A stretch of 16,562 nt of DNA from assembly GCA_049890295.1 (NCBI GenBank), contig JBMHBP010000006.1:1-16562 (forward strand), in the 5' to 3' direction. The stretch's first letter is position 1. The number at the start of each line of letters is the position of its first letter. Origin of the DNA: GCA-2862585 sp049890295. Its GTDB lineage: Bacteria > Bacteroidota > Bacteroidia > Flavobacteriales > UBA7312. A program made the position numbers and the translations under genes. This document shows, piece after piece, positions 15,115-16,562 of this stretch. The notes under the pieces were generated by a model that saw only the letters and a list, made by a program, of their open reading frames with translations, made no database searches and was not told where the DNA came from.

Positions 15115-16562
15115 CTACTGTCGAATCAGTTTTCTGTAATAGTTTTTTCTATTGGTAATAATTTCTAAGAAATACACTCCTTTTGCTTGCTTATTCATGT
15201 CAATCACTTTCGTGTACTGACCAACAAAGTCTGTTAACTCTTCAGTAAAGATCTCCTCACCAATCATATTAACAACTTTTACTGTCATCGTTTGTGCTTC
15301 TTCTGAAGTAAACGTTACGTTAAAGATGTCTCTTGATGGGTTAGGATATACCTCCAAGTTAGCTACAGAGTTGTTCTCTAATCTCGCTCCACCTAGTGTA
15401 AATGTCACTGGCTGAGTGAAGATAGTAGCCCATGAAGTACCATTACTACCACAAGCACCTCTTATTCTCCAAGAAATCTCGTCTCCTGGACTCTGACCAT
15501 ACTTCGTTCTAGAGTTACCATATTGGTAGTTCCACTGATAAACTGCACCCGTTGTCAGGTTAGTCATCTCTAAGAAGTAGTGATCTGGAGCACCGCTCTC
15601 TGGCGTATCCCAACTCATAGTCACCGCTGTGTTAGCGTTGTTACCCGCCGAAGTCGTTAGATTCGTTGGCAACTTATCACAAGGTGCTTCTGTAGAGAAC
15701 GCTGAGAAATCTCCCCATCCTGAGTGATACTGAGGATCTGGATTGCCATCGGCATCAACGTTACCTGTACACCATGACTTAGTGTGCCATTCGTAATCCG
15801 TACTAGCACTAAAGTTACCTTTTAACACTCCAGAGATAGAGCCGTCAGAACCACCGTTTACATATCTGTAAGCGTTTGTTCCTAACTCACGCATCTTACC
15901 TTTAGATTGCCATACTCCCCACTCTGCAGCAGGTGCATCAGCGCTAAAGGTTACCCAATTCGCTTCTACATTACTTACTGATAAGTTCTCTAGATTAGCA
16001 CATGCAGGTAGTGTTGTGTACTCTGAATTAGCAGACCAAGAAGACTGACAGTTCGTAGAACCATCCTCGTTCAATACTCTAGCTCTCATACTCCACTGAT
16101 AAGTAGTACCCGGCTCCATAAAGTAGCGCGTTCTACTTGTACCGTTAAACTCATTAGAGTTAACAGGACCAGCAGTCATTACTGTCCATGAAGACGTACC
16201 TAATTCGCGGTAACGAATCATATAGTGTGATGGCGAAGCACTAGGTGCAGACCAATTAAACCTGACTCGGTTGTGAATAATATTGTCCACAAATAAACCT
16301 GATGGCACAATATCACAAGGGTTATCAACTACCACAGGCTCAGAGATACTGAACGCAGCAGAAGCTTCACAACCTGAAGTTACGTCTGTTACTGTAACAG
16401 TATAGTCACCAGCTGCTAAACCAAATGGATTCTGAGGTACACCAGCACCATCAACAACAGAAACGTCGTAGTTATTAGAACCACCTTGACCTGTTGCTTG
16501 AACACTACCATCAGAAGCACCAGCTGCAGAAGCATCAGAAGTACCAATTAAAAGTACATCAA
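15115..16562 (-). CDS. Large secreted SprB/FnIII-repeat protein, C-terminal part, type A T9SS tail
   Basis: Partial: the frame is open to the right window edge with no stop, so the real start is outside; the in-frame GTG at 16335 lies inside a repeat and is not a start. About 482 C-terminal residues are visible. In order they are a SprB-like repeat (ASDGSVQATGQGG ... GLAAGDYTVTVTD ... GCEA), then three fibronectin III-like modules each opening with a Cys (NPCDIVPSG, ACANLENLS, PCDKLPTNL). A type A T9SS sorting domain closes the protein (VYPNPSRDIFNVTF, VKVVNMIGEEIF, GVYFLEI, YRKLIRQ). Such proteins are exported across the outer membrane and attached to or released from the surface; adhesion or substrate binding is likely but unproven. 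Codons favour GGT, GCT, AAC and TAC, and the DNA is richer in G+C than the rest of the window, as in highly expressed genes. Confidence 0.88.
   Translation of the reverse strand, partial: DVLLIGTSDASAAGASDGSVQATGQGGSNNYDVSVVDGAGVPQNPFGLAAGDYTVTVTDVTSGCEASAAFSISEPVVVDNPCDIVPSGLFVDNIIHNRVRFNWSAPSASPSHYMIRYRELGTSSWTVMTAGPVNSNEFNGTSRTRYFMEPGTTYQWSMRARVLNEDGSTNCQSSWSANSEYTTLPACANLENLSVSNVEANWVTFSADAPAAEWGVWQSKGKMRELGTNAYRYVNGGSDGSISGVLKGNFSASTDYEWHTKSWCTGNVDADGNPDPQYHSGWGDFSAFSTEAPCDKLPTNLTTSAGNNANTAVTMSWDTPESGAPDHYFLEMTNLTTGAVYQWNYQYGNSRTKYGQSPGDEISWRIRGACGSNGTSWATIFTQPVTFTLGGARLENNSVANLEVYPNPSRDIFNVTFTSEEAQTMTVKVVNMIGEEIFTEELTDFVGQYTKVIDMNKQAKGVYFLEIITNRKNYYRKLIRQ

Noticed and set aside
16333..16335. 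GTG as start codon of the right-end gene
   Set aside because: The frame continues upstream without a stop to the window edge and encodes a SprB-like repeat, so the gene is partial.

Overview
The window looks like the chromosome of a marine-type Bacteroidota member, probably order Flavobacteriales. The DNA is AT-rich and signal peptides often end in '-AQ' or '-SQ'. There are many lipoproteins, type IX secretion (T9SS) sorting domains of both type A and type B, SprB and GEVED adhesin-type repeats, and TAnnTTTG promoter elements. No RNA genes, insertion sequences, integrases or CRISPR arrays were seen. No gene-free stretch exceeds 300 bases.

Left part (1-4497). Two minus-strand genes form a short co-directional pair: an unrecognised lipoprotein (297-836), then the start of a secreted, probably propeller-type protein that leaves the window at base 1. 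Three separately transcribed plus-strand genes follow: a lipoprotein of unknown function (1011-2006), a CotH-family secreted protein with a type A T9SS tail (2171-3736), and a WcaF-type hexapeptide acyltransferase (3943-4497). Each has a TAnnTTTG element just upstream, and hairpins lie in the first two intergenic gaps.

Middle (4499-6916, minus). A large adhesin-like protein with a GEVED domain, seven SprB-type repeats and a type B (CHU_C) T9SS tail converges on the acyltransferase with a single base between the stop codons. It has no in-frame ATG and appears to start with TTG.

Core (7111-14862, plus). Six genes are packed as one operon, with gaps of 10 and 3 bases and then overlaps of 20, 4 and 4. 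In order they encode two outer-membrane beta-barrel proteins, two lipoproteins with carbohydrate-binding-like beta-sandwich modules (the second an internal tandem duplication), a GH16 beta-glucanase lipoprotein, and a clan GH-A hydrolase or transglycosylase with a plain signal peptide. No SusC/SusD pair, transporter, regulator or glycosyltransferase is present. The simplest reading is a compact beta-glucan (laminarin-like) handling system. Surface or outer-membrane lipoproteins would bind and cut glucan, the barrels would pass products across the outer membrane, and the GH-A enzyme would finish or rearrange them in the periplasm. This is the best candidate for an undescribed system here.

Right end (15115-16562, minus). 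The 3' portion of a large secreted protein carries a SprB-like repeat, three fibronectin III-like modules and a type A T9SS tail. Its reading frame stays open to the window edge. Its base composition is visibly richer in G+C than its neighbours, suggesting high expression or a different origin.
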